A stretch of 52,170 nucleotides of DNA from a virus. The stretch spans positions 1 through 52,170 of the IMG/VR virus record IMGVR_UViG_3300020433_000009. One strand, written 5' to 3'. Shown here piece after piece: positions 40,817 through 49,800 of this stretch; position 1 is the stretch's first letter; each line of letters opens with the position of its first letter. The position numbers and the translations under genes were made by a program. The notes beneath the pieces are model-generated. The model searched no databases, had not been told where the DNA came from, and worked only from the letters and a program-made list of their open reading frames with translations.

Positions 40817-41526
40817 GTAATCATCTTATAGTTTGGTTTTATAGATTTATCTGGATGCTCATCCCATCCTTCTTTAGTTAGGATGTCCATTGCAATTGTT
40901 ATTCTTTCAAATGGATGATCATGTTTATCTGTCCAATGCACTAAATGGTTTGGAAACATAAAAATTTCACCTGGTTTATTTGCAAACCCCTTAACTACTT
41001 GTTTGTTAAATGGGTTAGAATAATATGTACCAGTTCTATTTGCAGCGATGGTTAGGTGTGCACCTATAAAACTATCTTTATAAGAACTATGCCAATGAGG
41101 TAATATTTGTTCTCCAGATCTCATTACGTTTGCCCAACACTGAGAGTAGTATTGTTCCTCTCTATGGTTGAACCCATCTACTTGTCCGCAACCAATATCC
41201 CACAATCCTTCATCATGCATGTATTGCCCCATGGCTGCACAACCTCTGTTGATTGTATCTCTTAATGTATTGACCCATGGCTCATCCCATTCCCATACAC
41301 TAAACGCACTAAATTTTGCAGTGAGACTATCTCCTCCAAGACCAGTGCCACCATCATTAGTGACATCTTTGAAGTCATGTATTATCTCTTTTTCTCTTCT
41401 TAGAATACTTTCTCCTATTTCTTTACACTCGTCTCTAGTAAATACTGTTTCAGTATAGAAAGGAAAGTTCCAATTAGGTGCAAAAGGAGTTCTAGGAAAC
41501 TCAGATTTCCATTCAATAATAGGCAT
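40813..41526 (-). CDS. 2OG-Fe(II) oxygenase-like protein 3 of the tail cluster
   Basis: A 237-residue protein. ILPHWHSSYKDSFIGAHLTI gives the proximal His pattern and GEIFMFPNHLVHWTDKHDHP with RITIAMDI the distal half. A long N-terminal part (ECKEIGESILRREKEII, KFSAFSVWEWDEPWVNTLRD) is specific to it. It shares one base with the next upstream gene and overlaps the downstream gene by four. Substrate unknown. Confidence 0.66.
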   Translation of the reverse strand: MPIIEWKSEFPRTPFAPNWNFPFYTETVFTRDECKEIGESILRREKEIIHDFKDVTNDGGTGLGGDSLTAKFSAFSVWEWDEPWVNTLRDTINRGCAAMGQYMHDEGLWDIGCGQVDGFNHREEQYYSQCWANVMRSGEQILPHWHSSYKDSFIGAHLTIAANRTGTYYSNPFNKQVVKGFANKPGEIFMFPNHLVHWTDKHDHPFERITIAMDILTKEGWDEHPDKSIKPNYKMIT

Positions 41527-42164
41527 TATTCAGCTTGATATAAATTCCAAGTAGCTAGTTTTGCTTGAGATGATGCTGCATTGCAAGGTCCTATAGGAAT
41601 ACAATTAAAACTAATTGACCATCTCGAAAATTCTTGTACATGGTTCAACGTACCATGCTTCAACCAACTAGGAAATAATAATAACTTTCCAGCTTCAGGT
41701 ATCATCCCCCATTGTTCAGGAGTTTTTTGTGGATCCACACTGTATAGTTTTATCATACCCTCTCGTCTTTTATCTACAGGATCACAGAACATAGTGGGTG
41801 CACCATCAGTCAGATAGAATACACCACTGATATATGACATTGGGTGATGATGTATCTCATGTTTACCTGCCTTGAAACCAGGCGACAGGTTAGCCCACAT
41901 GATACTAATATCTAATTTTTCACATTCATATTCATAATGTGATCTATATTGCTCTACGCAATCCTCAAAGAAATCTGTTATCTCTTTATACCTAGGATCT
42001 TTATGCAAATCATGTCGAGTTTGCCAAACTCTTTCTGGATGTTCGGGTTGTGCTTGATTTACATTGATATAATCTTCTTCTTCCAGATTAGATATAATCT
42101 GTTTAAAATCAAACTCCGCTTTAAACACATGTACAGGTGTCGGAAAGATATTGTATATGTCCAT
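41526..42164 (-). CDS. 2OG-Fe(II) oxygenase-like protein 4 of the tail cluster
   Basis: A 212-residue member of the 2OG-FeII_Oxy_5 type. It starts DIYNIFPTPVHVF, the classic family N-terminus; IMWANLSPGFKAGKHEIHHH then PMSYISGVFYLTD holds the proximal His residues (His105/107), and GKLLLFPSWLKHGT (His170) with RWSISFNC (Arg181) completes the site. The best family match of the cluster. Substrate unknown; phage copies are often near tail-fibre genes. Confidence 0.8.
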   Translation of the reverse strand: MDIYNIFPTPVHVFKAEFDFKQIISNLEEEDYINVNQAQPEHPERVWQTRHDLHKDPRYKEITDFFEDCVEQYRSHYEYECEKLDISIMWANLSPGFKAGKHEIHHHPMSYISGVFYLTDGAPTMFCDPVDKRREGMIKLYSVDPQKTPEQWGMIPEAGKLLLFPSWLKHGTLNHVQEFSRWSISFNCIPIGPCNAASSQAKLATWNLYQAE

Positions 42165-42165
42165 A

Positions 42166-42930
42166 TTAATATGATATAGAAAGTGTCATTCTTGGTGTGT
42201 TAAGATACTTACCTTTTTCCATAAAGGCAGTATGGAAACATGCTCCTTCATACAGATTAAATCTATTGAATTTATGTTCATCTAGATGGTATCTGATATA
42301 TTTAGTGTTCTCCACAATGGGTTGATATACGTCCATATCCATTCTTTGAGGTGTGAAAGCATACCTTGATTTTCTGTACATACATGTACTAGGATGAAAA
42401 CTTTCCTCTCCTGTCTCCTTCAATCTATAGAACGATGTCCCCGTATCACCTTCTATCTCATCATCAAAGTTTAAACATATATTACCTGCAAGAGAAGAGT
42501 CATCACAGTGTGGCCAATTAGATTGTTTGAATACGTTTCTGTCACCAAATATTCTCTGAAAGGAGTAATTAATAAACCTTCCACCATATCCAAATTCTAC
42601 TTGTGCTATCTTTTTAATTGTTTCTTCTAATTCTTTTATCTGAAAAGAAAGATAAGTCTGATAACCAGGATAGAAACCTGCTTTGGCATCCCATGCAGTA
42701 GGTTTCATAGATGGGTTTGGTATAAACTGTTGTGGTATATCCATTAAAAAATCACGTATCTTTTCTGGATACGCGAAAAAATTGTCAATAGACACAATAC
42801 GATTTTTGTGATTACCAACATCGTAAGTGGTTACATTTATACCACTGTTTACTTCAAATATTCTATCGTCAAATACCTTAAGAGGAAGAGTTGATTGCTC
42901 CTGGTCTGGGGACTGATTCATCTTTTTCAC
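42166..42930 (-). CDS. 2OG-Fe(II) oxygenase-like protein 5 of the tail cluster
   Basis: A 254-residue protein of the same subtype as the two cassette genes at 13213-14516: VSIDNFFAYPEKIRDFLM, then WPHCDDSSLAGNICLN with canonical His141/Asp143, GDTGTSFYRLKETG, and ACFHTAF (His233) with RMTLSISY (Arg247). All ligands are present. It overlaps the upstream CxxC gene by 53 bases; the internal Met4 would still leave most of the overlap. Substrate unknown (DUF6445-like by memory). Confidence 0.76.
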   Translation of the reverse strand: MKKMNQSPDQEQSTLPLKVFDDRIFEVNSGINVTTYDVGNHKNRIVSIDNFFAYPEKIRDFLMDIPQQFIPNPSMKPTAWDAKAGFYPGYQTYLSFQIKELEETIKKIAQVEFGYGGRFINYSFQRIFGDRNVFKQSNWPHCDDSSLAGNICLNFDDEIEGDTGTSFYRLKETGEESFHPSTCMYRKSRYAFTPQRMDMDVYQPIVENTKYIRYHLDEHKFNRFNLYEGACFHTAFMEKGKYLNTPRMTLSISY

Positions 42931-43237
42931 AAAGTGCCAAGAAATCCTTGACTTGAACTTCTGACATTATAGCACCTAATGGCCATCTATGCAAAGCCGT
43001 AGGTGCAACACCTGTACTGCATACTACATCTTTATTCTCTGCATCAGATATCCATGTCTCTATTGGTAGTGTAGACCACAACCAAGTGCCAATATCATAT
43101 GTTGGTAAAGTTTCTGCTAACCAAGTAGCACACGCAGTGCACTGACTATCAGTTAGTATGAGAAGTCTTTTTGTTCCACCTTCTAGCCATGCCTTTGCAT
43201 CTGTATATGATGTAAAAGCTGAAGTTCTAGCTGCCAT
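42878..43237 (-). CDS. CxxC protein, possibly thioredoxin-like
   Basis: A 119-residue protein. KRLLILTDSQCTACATWLAE (Cys33, Cys36) places a CxxC between a strand and a helix, as in thioredoxin-fold proteins, and VAPTAL further on could be the cis-Pro loop. A third Cys lies in DVVCSTG and a fourth in LALCEKD. The fold is inferred from pattern only. It could act on disulfides of the Cys-rich fibres next to it. It overlaps the next gene by 53 bases. Confidence 0.6.
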   Translation of the reverse strand: MAARTSAFTSYTDAKAWLEGGTKRLLILTDSQCTACATWLAETLPTYDIGTWLWSTLPIETWISDAENKDVVCSTGVAPTALHRWPLGAIMSEVQVKDFLALCEKDESVPRPGAINSSS

Positions 43238-43239
43238 AA

Positions 43240-44373
43240 TTAACCACCACTAATCTTTGTCACTTCACAGTATCCCTGATTTGCAGGTGTTGCTGCATTT
43301 CCATTATGGTTTGCACCACTTTGTCCAAGCTTGTTGATACCGTTATTGATGGATCCTCCACCTTGTCCACCATGATATGAGGAGTATTGTACTTCACAAC
43401 CTCCACCGTTGTAGCCACCGCCACCTCCACCTGAGATGAAACAGTTACCGTGACCACCGCCACCGCCACCAAATCCACCGAAGGAATCACTTTGGTTTGC
43501 TGTGCCACCTAGAGAACCATCCATATAAGATTGTCCAGCTCTAGTTTCACTCCATGTTGGGTTTTGTGAATAACTAAATCCACCTCCATAGAAACCACCA
43601 CCAGGATTACCTCTGTTAGATCCACTCAATGCTCTATCGCCAGCATATCCTCCAGTACCACCTCTGCCTGCACGACCATCTAGTCCATTTATAGAAGCAC
43701 TACCATCTTTTCCACAAGCACCTGTAGTAGTATTTTGAGTTCTATCTCCACAACCTTGACTGTTAAATGATCCATTACTAGCACCGCCACCACCTGCAGC
43801 AATTAAAAGAATGTCGGATACATTGTTTCCACTTGCCTTGACGACATAAGTTCCACCGCCACCACCGCAGTCGCAATCCTCATAGTTAGGACCTACACCA
43901 CCAGAACCACATAATACATTAATAACTTCTCCTTGTTCTAGGAAAAAATCTCCTTGTATACGAGCTCCCCCTCCACCTGTGTAGTTATTATTAGTTCCAC
44001 CCTGTGCACCATATGCATTAAATCTATACCATCCAGATGAGGGAACTGACCAAGCTTGTCTACCACCACTAAGTGAAATGTTTCCGCTAAGTGGACTACT
44101 GTTATAGTAAGAACCTACAGATGTAGGAGCTGTTCTACTTGGACTACTGAAGAGAGAATAAAAAGTTGCAGTGAAAGGTGATAATACACCTCCTATAGCA
44201 TGCCAAAGACCATTAGCATAAACTTCTAGTTGACTTATAGAATTATTGTATCTAAGATCTCCCTCACGTGGTGAACTAGGTCTTTGACCTGTTGAACCAA
44301 CAGGAAGTTTTACCGCCCCAGTCGTATTGAATGACGGATCTCCAGAAATGTTACCAGTATTAAGAGTTGACAT
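43240..44373 (-). CDS. Glycine-rich tail-fibre adhesin
   Basis: A 377-residue protein. The N-terminal ~65 residues are the shared fibre module (VKLPVGSTGQRPSSP, GDLRYNNSISQLEVY, LWHAIGG). The remainder has many poly-Gly runs (GGGGARIQG, DCDCGGGGGTYVV, IAAGGGGASNG, GGFGGGGGGHGN, ISGGGGGGYNGGG), a composition like glycine-rich receptor-binding proteins and the polyglycine adhesin tips of other T4-like phages. It ends AATPANQGYCEVTKISGG. Role in host recognition is inferred. AAGG precedes the ATG. Confidence 0.8.
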   Translation of the reverse strand: MSTLNTGNISGDPSFNTTGAVKLPVGSTGQRPSSPREGDLRYNNSISQLEVYANGLWHAIGGVLSPFTATFYSLFSSPSRTAPTSVGSYYNSSPLSGNISLSGGRQAWSVPSSGWYRFNAYGAQGGTNNNYTGGGGARIQGDFFLEQGEVINVLCGSGGVGPNYEDCDCGGGGGTYVVKASGNNVSDILLIAAGGGGASNGSFNSQGCGDRTQNTTTGACGKDGSASINGLDGRAGRGGTGGYAGDRALSGSNRGNPGGGFYGGGFSYSQNPTWSETRAGQSYMDGSLGGTANQSDSFGGFGGGGGGHGNCFISGGGGGGYNGGGCEVQYSSYHGGQGGGSINNGINKLGQSGANHNGNAATPANQGYCEVTKISGG

Positions 44374-44381
44374 AACCTTAT

Positions 44382-44711
44382 TTATTCTCCGTGGTCAGGT
44401 TCCATAGCTGTTTGTTCCCATGCGTAAGAAGAAGGAATGGGAGGTTTTGGATATTTATCTTTGACTGCTTTTACTTTTGCATTATAAGCTGTCATTTTAC
44501 TATCGTCTCCTAGAGACTGATGATAGATTGCATCACCAAGATCACCTGCAGAGGGGTACTCAGATTTTCTAAGAGTATAACACTCTTCAATAAGACCACG
44601 AAGGATCATCTCCTTAGCAGTATCATCTGAAACTCCTTGATCAGGATTGAGGGCAGCTTCATACCCACTCTGATCGTCTTTCCATGCAAGATAGTTCGAG
44701 GTAATAGTCAT
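44382..44711 (-). CDS. Tail-fibre assembly chaperone-like protein
   Basis: Start set at 44711 (MTITSNYLAW), just after the upstream stop; the frame is open to 44723. The 109-residue product has TLRKSEYPSAGDLGDAIYHQ and MTAYNAKVKAVKDKYPKP, patterns common in small proteins next to phage tail-fibre genes and annotated as assembly chaperones. It lies between two fibre genes, which fits that role. Inference from pattern and context. Confidence 0.62.
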   Translation of the reverse strand: MTITSNYLAWKDDQSGYEAALNPDQGVSDDTAKEMILRGLIEECYTLRKSEYPSAGDLGDAIYHQSLGDDSKMTAYNAKVKAVKDKYPKPPIPSSYAWEQTAMEPDHGE

Positions 44712-44712
44712 C

Positions 44713-45627
44713 TTAACATTCAAAGTATACGTGTGCGTTCATAATTCTGTGGTTCTCACTAGAATACTCAAATCCACATGAGGGGTCACATGTTGATCCA
44801 GTAGACCATCCTTGGTATCCACCATGTGAATTCCATTGCCAACTGAAACTTCTACCACAGTTATTACCTGGACCGTAATTAGTATCAGTCCAAGAAGAAG
44901 TATTGTTGTCACTATTAGATGCAGAACCTGCACCCCAGAAAGATCCATACCTAGCCCAGTTCATATTTGGTCTCCCTCCAGGACCATTACAATGGTTCCA
45001 TTGGAAACTTGCTGCAGTGGTTGCGACAAAGGTATAAGAGTCGTTAACACATTGTCTGTTAACCAACATTTTATTATTTAACCAGTTTCCACCTATAAGA
45101 GAGTTAACCCAATCAGAAGGTGCAGCTGCAATATTTCCATTATCATTTAGATATGAAGAATCTAACTTGTCGTAATTATATCCTGCATATGCCCATTTGT
45201 TTTGATAACTTTCTCTACCTCTCTGTACTAACACCCATGCTTTATTAGAAGCAACAGGAGAACTGAAATTTGTATAGCATTGTATAGCAAAGTTTGCACC
45301 ATTTGGTTGATACCAATAATCACCACTGGTTGATATACCAATAGATCTTAGTTCTTGTCCATTAGCAACAGGATTACTTTCTGACTCACCTAGACCACCA
45401 GACTTAGATGCTTCTAACCATCTCTGTCCAGTCCAAAATCTTAACATTTTGTTTGTGGTGTCATAAACAAGTTCTCCTTCACTAACACCGCTAGATGGAA
45501 GGCTTCCAAATGCAAACTGCGGAAGTCTAAATCTGTTAGCAACATACAACCCACCATTTCCCTCAAGGGTAGCAGCAGTAGTACCTGCAAGATTTTGTAG
45601 AGTGTCTATTCTTAAAATACTAGCCAT
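44713..45627 (-). CDS. Tail fibre with fibrinogen-like C-terminal domain (divergent)
   Basis: A 304-residue protein. N-terminal fibre module: FRLPQFAFGSLPSSG, GELVYDTTNKMLRFW, QRWLEAS. The C-terminal ~210 residues begin GDYWYQPNGANFAIQCYTNF and SNKAWVLVQRGRES, resembling the opening of fibrinogen-related domains (WY, a Cys, then GGWxxxQRR). The end is Cys-rich (CGRSFSWQWNSHGG, STCDPSCGFEY, VYFEC), with possible disulfides. It is a paralogue in outline of the fibre at 45872-46819 but has lost the DND and WWYxxC signatures. A host-binding role is inferred. Confidence 0.72.
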   Translation of the reverse strand: MASILRIDTLQNLAGTTAATLEGNGGLYVANRFRLPQFAFGSLPSSGVSEGELVYDTTNKMLRFWTGQRWLEASKSGGLGESESNPVANGQELRSIGISTSGDYWYQPNGANFAIQCYTNFSSPVASNKAWVLVQRGRESYQNKWAYAGYNYDKLDSSYLNDNGNIAAAPSDWVNSLIGGNWLNNKMLVNRQCVNDSYTFVATTAASFQWNHCNGPGGRPNMNWARYGSFWGAGSASNSDNNTSSWTDTNYGPGNNCGRSFSWQWNSHGGYQGWSTGSTCDPSCGFEYSSENHRIMNAHVYFEC

Positions 45628-45629
45628 GA

Positions 45630-45875
45630 TTAAGCGTCCTCAGTTACAGTTATATCAGTCCATGTAACACTGTACATGTCACCTTGTTGTTTAAGCATAT
45701 CATCTCTCCAGTCATTCCATTCAGATTCATCTAAAGAATTATCTTCTCCATTGATTTCTTTCTGCCATGTAACACTGTGTAAAAATGTATTTGAATCATC
45801 ATAAAATTTCATGATAAATTTTAAGTTACCATGCTGATCAGTAGTAGTTCTATTTTTCTTAATAATACACTTCAT
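45630..45875 (-). CDS. Small protein between fibre genes
   Basis: An 81-residue protein: KCIIKKNRTTTDQHGN, KFIMKFYDDSNTFLHSVTWQ, acidic EINGEDNSLDESEWNDWRDD, and YSVTWTDITVTED. Strand-rich and acidic, of no known family. It follows the fibrinogen-like fibre with a four-base overlap and lies two bases before the next fibre, so it may be an assembly factor. Confidence 0.62.
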   Translation of the reverse strand: MKCIIKKNRTTTDQHGNLKFIMKFYDDSNTFLHSVTWQKEINGEDNSLDESEWNDWRDDMLKQQGDMYSVTWTDITVTEDA

Positions 45876-46819
45876 TTTACATACATAGCTCCATAATTAT
45901 GATGGTCTCCACCAGAACTATACCAATAAGGTGCATCCTGATAAGGACCGCCAGCAAACATGTTTCCTGACCAACAAGCATTGTACCACCATGGATTTGC
46001 ATTATATAAGTTGGCACAGTTACCACCATATGTATCATTGTCATCATCGGTGGTAGTAAAGTTATAACCATATGAACCGTAGACAGTCCAATAATCATAT
46101 TGTCCAGATCCAGGCGATCCTAATTCTACGACCTCACCACTAGCTCCAGATGCTGCAAAGCTATTGACCCATGCACCATTCCAGTTCCAATATTCACGTT
46201 TACTATGACCACCAGTATTACCTAATTCCATAGCACTAGTAGCTACAAATTGAGCAACTTGTCCAGTGCCAGGATTATCAGCAATAATAGAAGACCACAT
46301 TGGAAGACCCATGCACATATTAAATGCACCTAAGTTCTTTCCATCCCCATACTCTCCTCTGTAGTTAACCTGATATGCAGTTCCATTAGCATAGGTTAAA
46401 CCAGTCATTCCTTGAGTTCCCCTTCTATTACATAGAACTAGAACCCAACCACCACTACGATATACTGTATCAATCCAGACGTTAGTAGAAACACCATTAA
46501 TATCTAACCAATACCAACCTGTTGTGGCATTTGGATTTATTGTAAGAAGATCAGTAGATTTAGCTAGAGGTGCATCTGATCTAGTACCAGTTGCAGCATT
46601 AGCAAGAGCCACCCAACCATCTTGAATATAAGTTTCTAATTGACCAATAGTTGTATTATAATACAATTCACCATTTGCAGGAGAACTAGGTCTATTAGAT
46701 GTAGTCCCTTGTGGAATTTTTAATCTTCCATCGACTTGAAAAGTATGACCACTAGGAACCCTTACAGTATTACTGTAGGTCGAAAATCCTTGCAAATCAT
46801 GTAACGATAAAGTACTCAT
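45872..46819 (-). CDS. Tail fibre with fibrinogen-like (FReD) C-terminal domain
   Basis: A 315-residue protein. Fibre module at residues 32-72: LKIPQGTTSNRPSSP, GELYYNTTIGQLETY, GWVALA. The C-terminal domain (about 98-315) matches the fibrinogen C-terminal fold: GWYWLDINGVSTNVWI, then SGGWVLVLCNRRG (122-134), then TTDDDNDTYGGNCANLY (256-272, the calcium-type DxDND site followed by Cys268) and PWWYNACWSGNMFAG (276-290, Cys282), ending YGAMYVK. These pieces are in the order found in ficolin-like lectins. Such a domain would bind acetylated sugars or other glycans on the host surface; that is inference. Confidence 0.78.
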   Translation of the reverse strand: MSTLSLHDLQGFSTYSNTVRVPSGHTFQVDGRLKIPQGTTSNRPSSPANGELYYNTTIGQLETYIQDGWVALANAATGTRSDAPLAKSTDLLTINPNATTGWYWLDINGVSTNVWIDTVYRSGGWVLVLCNRRGTQGMTGLTYANGTAYQVNYRGEYGDGKNLGAFNMCMGLPMWSSIIADNPGTGQVAQFVATSAMELGNTGGHSKREYWNWNGAWVNSFAASGASGEVVELGSPGSGQYDYWTVYGSYGYNFTTTDDDNDTYGGNCANLYNANPWWYNACWSGNMFAGGPYQDAPYWYSSGGDHHNYGAMYVK

Positions 46820-46823
46820 CTTT

Positions 46824-49800
46824 CTATACTACACTCCATGTACCACCATCATTTACAGTTATGGTTACGCCATTATTTATAGTGATTGGACCAGCGGTCA
46901 TACAATTATCTGAGGAAGTAATTGTAATGCTTTCACTACATGTATTTCTATTTCTCTTGAATACACCGTAACTATCTATCCACTGTTTATCACCTGATGC
47001 TCTTAGAACTGTGCTCTTCTGTCCAGATGATAAACTCTCACTTGCATTCAAGTTAATACCATTTAACTGGTTAACTTGTAAACCATATGTTGATTGTGTT
47101 GTATCACCACCTGAGTAGAATGTCCAACAACCACTAGAATCAAGAGATCCAATACCACCGTCACTATCATTTCTATAGAAGAAATCAGTACCAGTTCTCA
47201 TGTATGTAGCAGCATTATTAGCAAAGTAGAATCTTGGTTGACCCTCAGAACTGCTTCTCCATCCGTTAATTTGAGCAGAGAAATATGGTAGGTTAGTTGC
47301 ACTATAACCATCAAGTAAGTCTGCGTTTAGGTTAGTAACAACTGTTGTTGAAGCAACTACAAATGGTGCAGTTCCTTGTGCAACTCTTGATTTAACCTGT
47401 CCAAAGAAGTGGAATGTAGGATCATTATAACGATACTTAGCAACTCTACTATCTACACCATTGTCTCTTCTGTAGAATGTGATATCATCACCTTGCTCAG
47501 AACCAAATGAGGCTGGAGAATTATCTCCATTGTATGCAATACCACCACCATAGACATTTGATTGTCCAATGTATAAGTAACCTGTACCTTGGTTATTACC
47601 GTATGCTTCAAAACCACACTGATAAGAGTCACCTGCGTGTGCTCTAACGTATGTGTTAGCAGATCTACTAGTGGTTCCAAAGATGGCATCTCCAGTAGAC
47701 TCTATTGAGGTAGCTGGATCGCTATCACCAATACCTATACGTCCGTTACGGAAGTATACGTTGTTGTATGATAGATATGTACCATTCCATCCAAAGGAGT
47801 TGGTGTCATTACCAAATCTTATAAAACCTGAGTTTGAATCATTTTTACCCTTAATGGATAGAGCATTAGTGGTTGCCTTACCTAGAGTAATACCATTGCT
47901 ATCTGCAAGATCAAGTATTGAAGTACCTGTGTTTGCAAACGTACCTTGGTCAGCAGTTAAATCAGAGATTGTTAAGTTACCTGATGCATCTCTACGTGCA
48001 ATTGTATTTGCAGTAGCAGTTGTTGCTTGTGTAAATCCATCTAGGTAATGAGCGTCTAGCTGAGATGATGAGCCATCGTTACCTGCATGCCATATAGTAT
48101 TACCATTGACAGTTAAGTCACCTGCATTAAATCTTAGAGTACCATTTCCATCGTTACTGTTACCACCAGAGACGATCATTTGAACGTCATAGTTTGCGGC
48201 TGAACCACTAGAACGGAAATCTAATGTTGGAGTTGTAGAGACTGATGATTTACCAATCTGTAATTTAGCACCAGCTGCAGCATCTGTCATGCTAACCAGT
48301 GTGCTAGAACCACTGTTAATTAAATTAGATGATGATACAGTCCACTTAGTGCCAGGATTAGGACCGAAGACATATATGTTTGCGTTAGTATTGCTACCAA
48401 CAAAGTTAATTGTACCTGTAACTAATGAATATATTTCACCAGATGTATGAGTAAGTTCTTGAACACCGTTAGCATCAACTACGATTGAACCGATGTTATT
48501 TGTTGCACCAACATCTGAGTAGATAGTAAATGTTCCACCGTTAGTAATATTACCACCAGCACCAGTAGCACAGTGGAAGTTAGGAATGTAAAGTGTATAT
48601 TTTAAACCACTATCATTAAGATAGAAATTCTCAAATACAATCTTGTTCTGACCAAGAACTTCTGGTAAGAACATGTCACCGATAGGATGAATTCCTGCAC
48701 GAGTGTCACCTACGTTATAACCAGACTGATACCATAGTCCTTGTGAACCATCTAATTTATCAGCATCTAATCCACTGCCAGAACCATCATTAAATCCAGA
48801 CCAGATCTTATACCAGTTACCATATACAGCGTTACCACCAGAGTTACCTCTTAACCAAAGATTATCATTATCTGTGAATGCAAGTTGTATTGCAGCACTA
48901 CCAGTTGCTTCACGTCTGTATGTAAGAATACCATGTGTAGTTCCACCATCTGTTAGACCAGTAGCAGCGTTATTTCTTAGTGCAGCACCAAGACCATTTG
49001 CAGCTTGTGCAGGAGATGGGTTTGATGTAAGTGATGAGGTCTCGTTAAAGATTCTGTTTGCGGTGTCAGCAGTACCAGATATAGAAATTGCATATATTTG
49101 GTTTGCAAGTCTTGCAGCTGGTAATGTTCCTTGAGATAGGTTAGATGCGTTTGTATAGAAACCACCGTCGTTACCATCTAGTTTGTCAGCATTAAGTTCT
49201 GAACCAGGACCTTGGTCAATTCTTACTTGTCCATCATTGTCAATGATAAATCCACCTTCATCTTGATTACCAAGTGCTTGGTTTGCAACATCTTTTCTAA
49301 ATCTGAATACACCGTAGTTACCAAATGTTGTTGCATTAGGAGTTAAGTTATCACCCTTTCTAATATCAATTTCGATGTTACCAAATGCACGGTTGATAGT
49401 TCCCTTAACAGCAGTCAATGCACCAGAACTACCACCACCAAGTTCAGATGGTATTACAACACTAAATCCAGCAGTATATCCTGTACCAGAGTCAGTTACA
49501 GTAGCAGATGTGATGACACCACCTGAAACAACATATGTTGCTCTTGCAACACCATCAGCAGAAACGCTAACGTTACCACCCTCTAGTGGTAAGTTTTGAT
49601 AAGTTCCATCTGTGTATCCTGTACCACCGTTTGTAATTGTGATGCTGTCAATATAAGAACTATCAGTTACAGATCCAGTAACTAATATCGCATCTTGTGT
49701 AGTAGGTCTAATTGACTGTAATGCATACTCCCATGATGAATCACCACGTAAGAATGTAAAGGAGTTTGCAGTACCCTTACTTGCCATCCTTTCTGGGTCA

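Noticed and set aside
43260-43508. Minus-strand ORF in another frame within the glycine-rich fibre
   Set aside because: A repetitive Val/Thr-rich shadow of the Gly codon runs.
44379-44386. AATAAATA element before the glycine-rich fibre gene
   Set aside because: It is only six bases from the start codon, so a transcript starting downstream would lack the ATG; probably the stop codon and AAGG ribosome site by chance.
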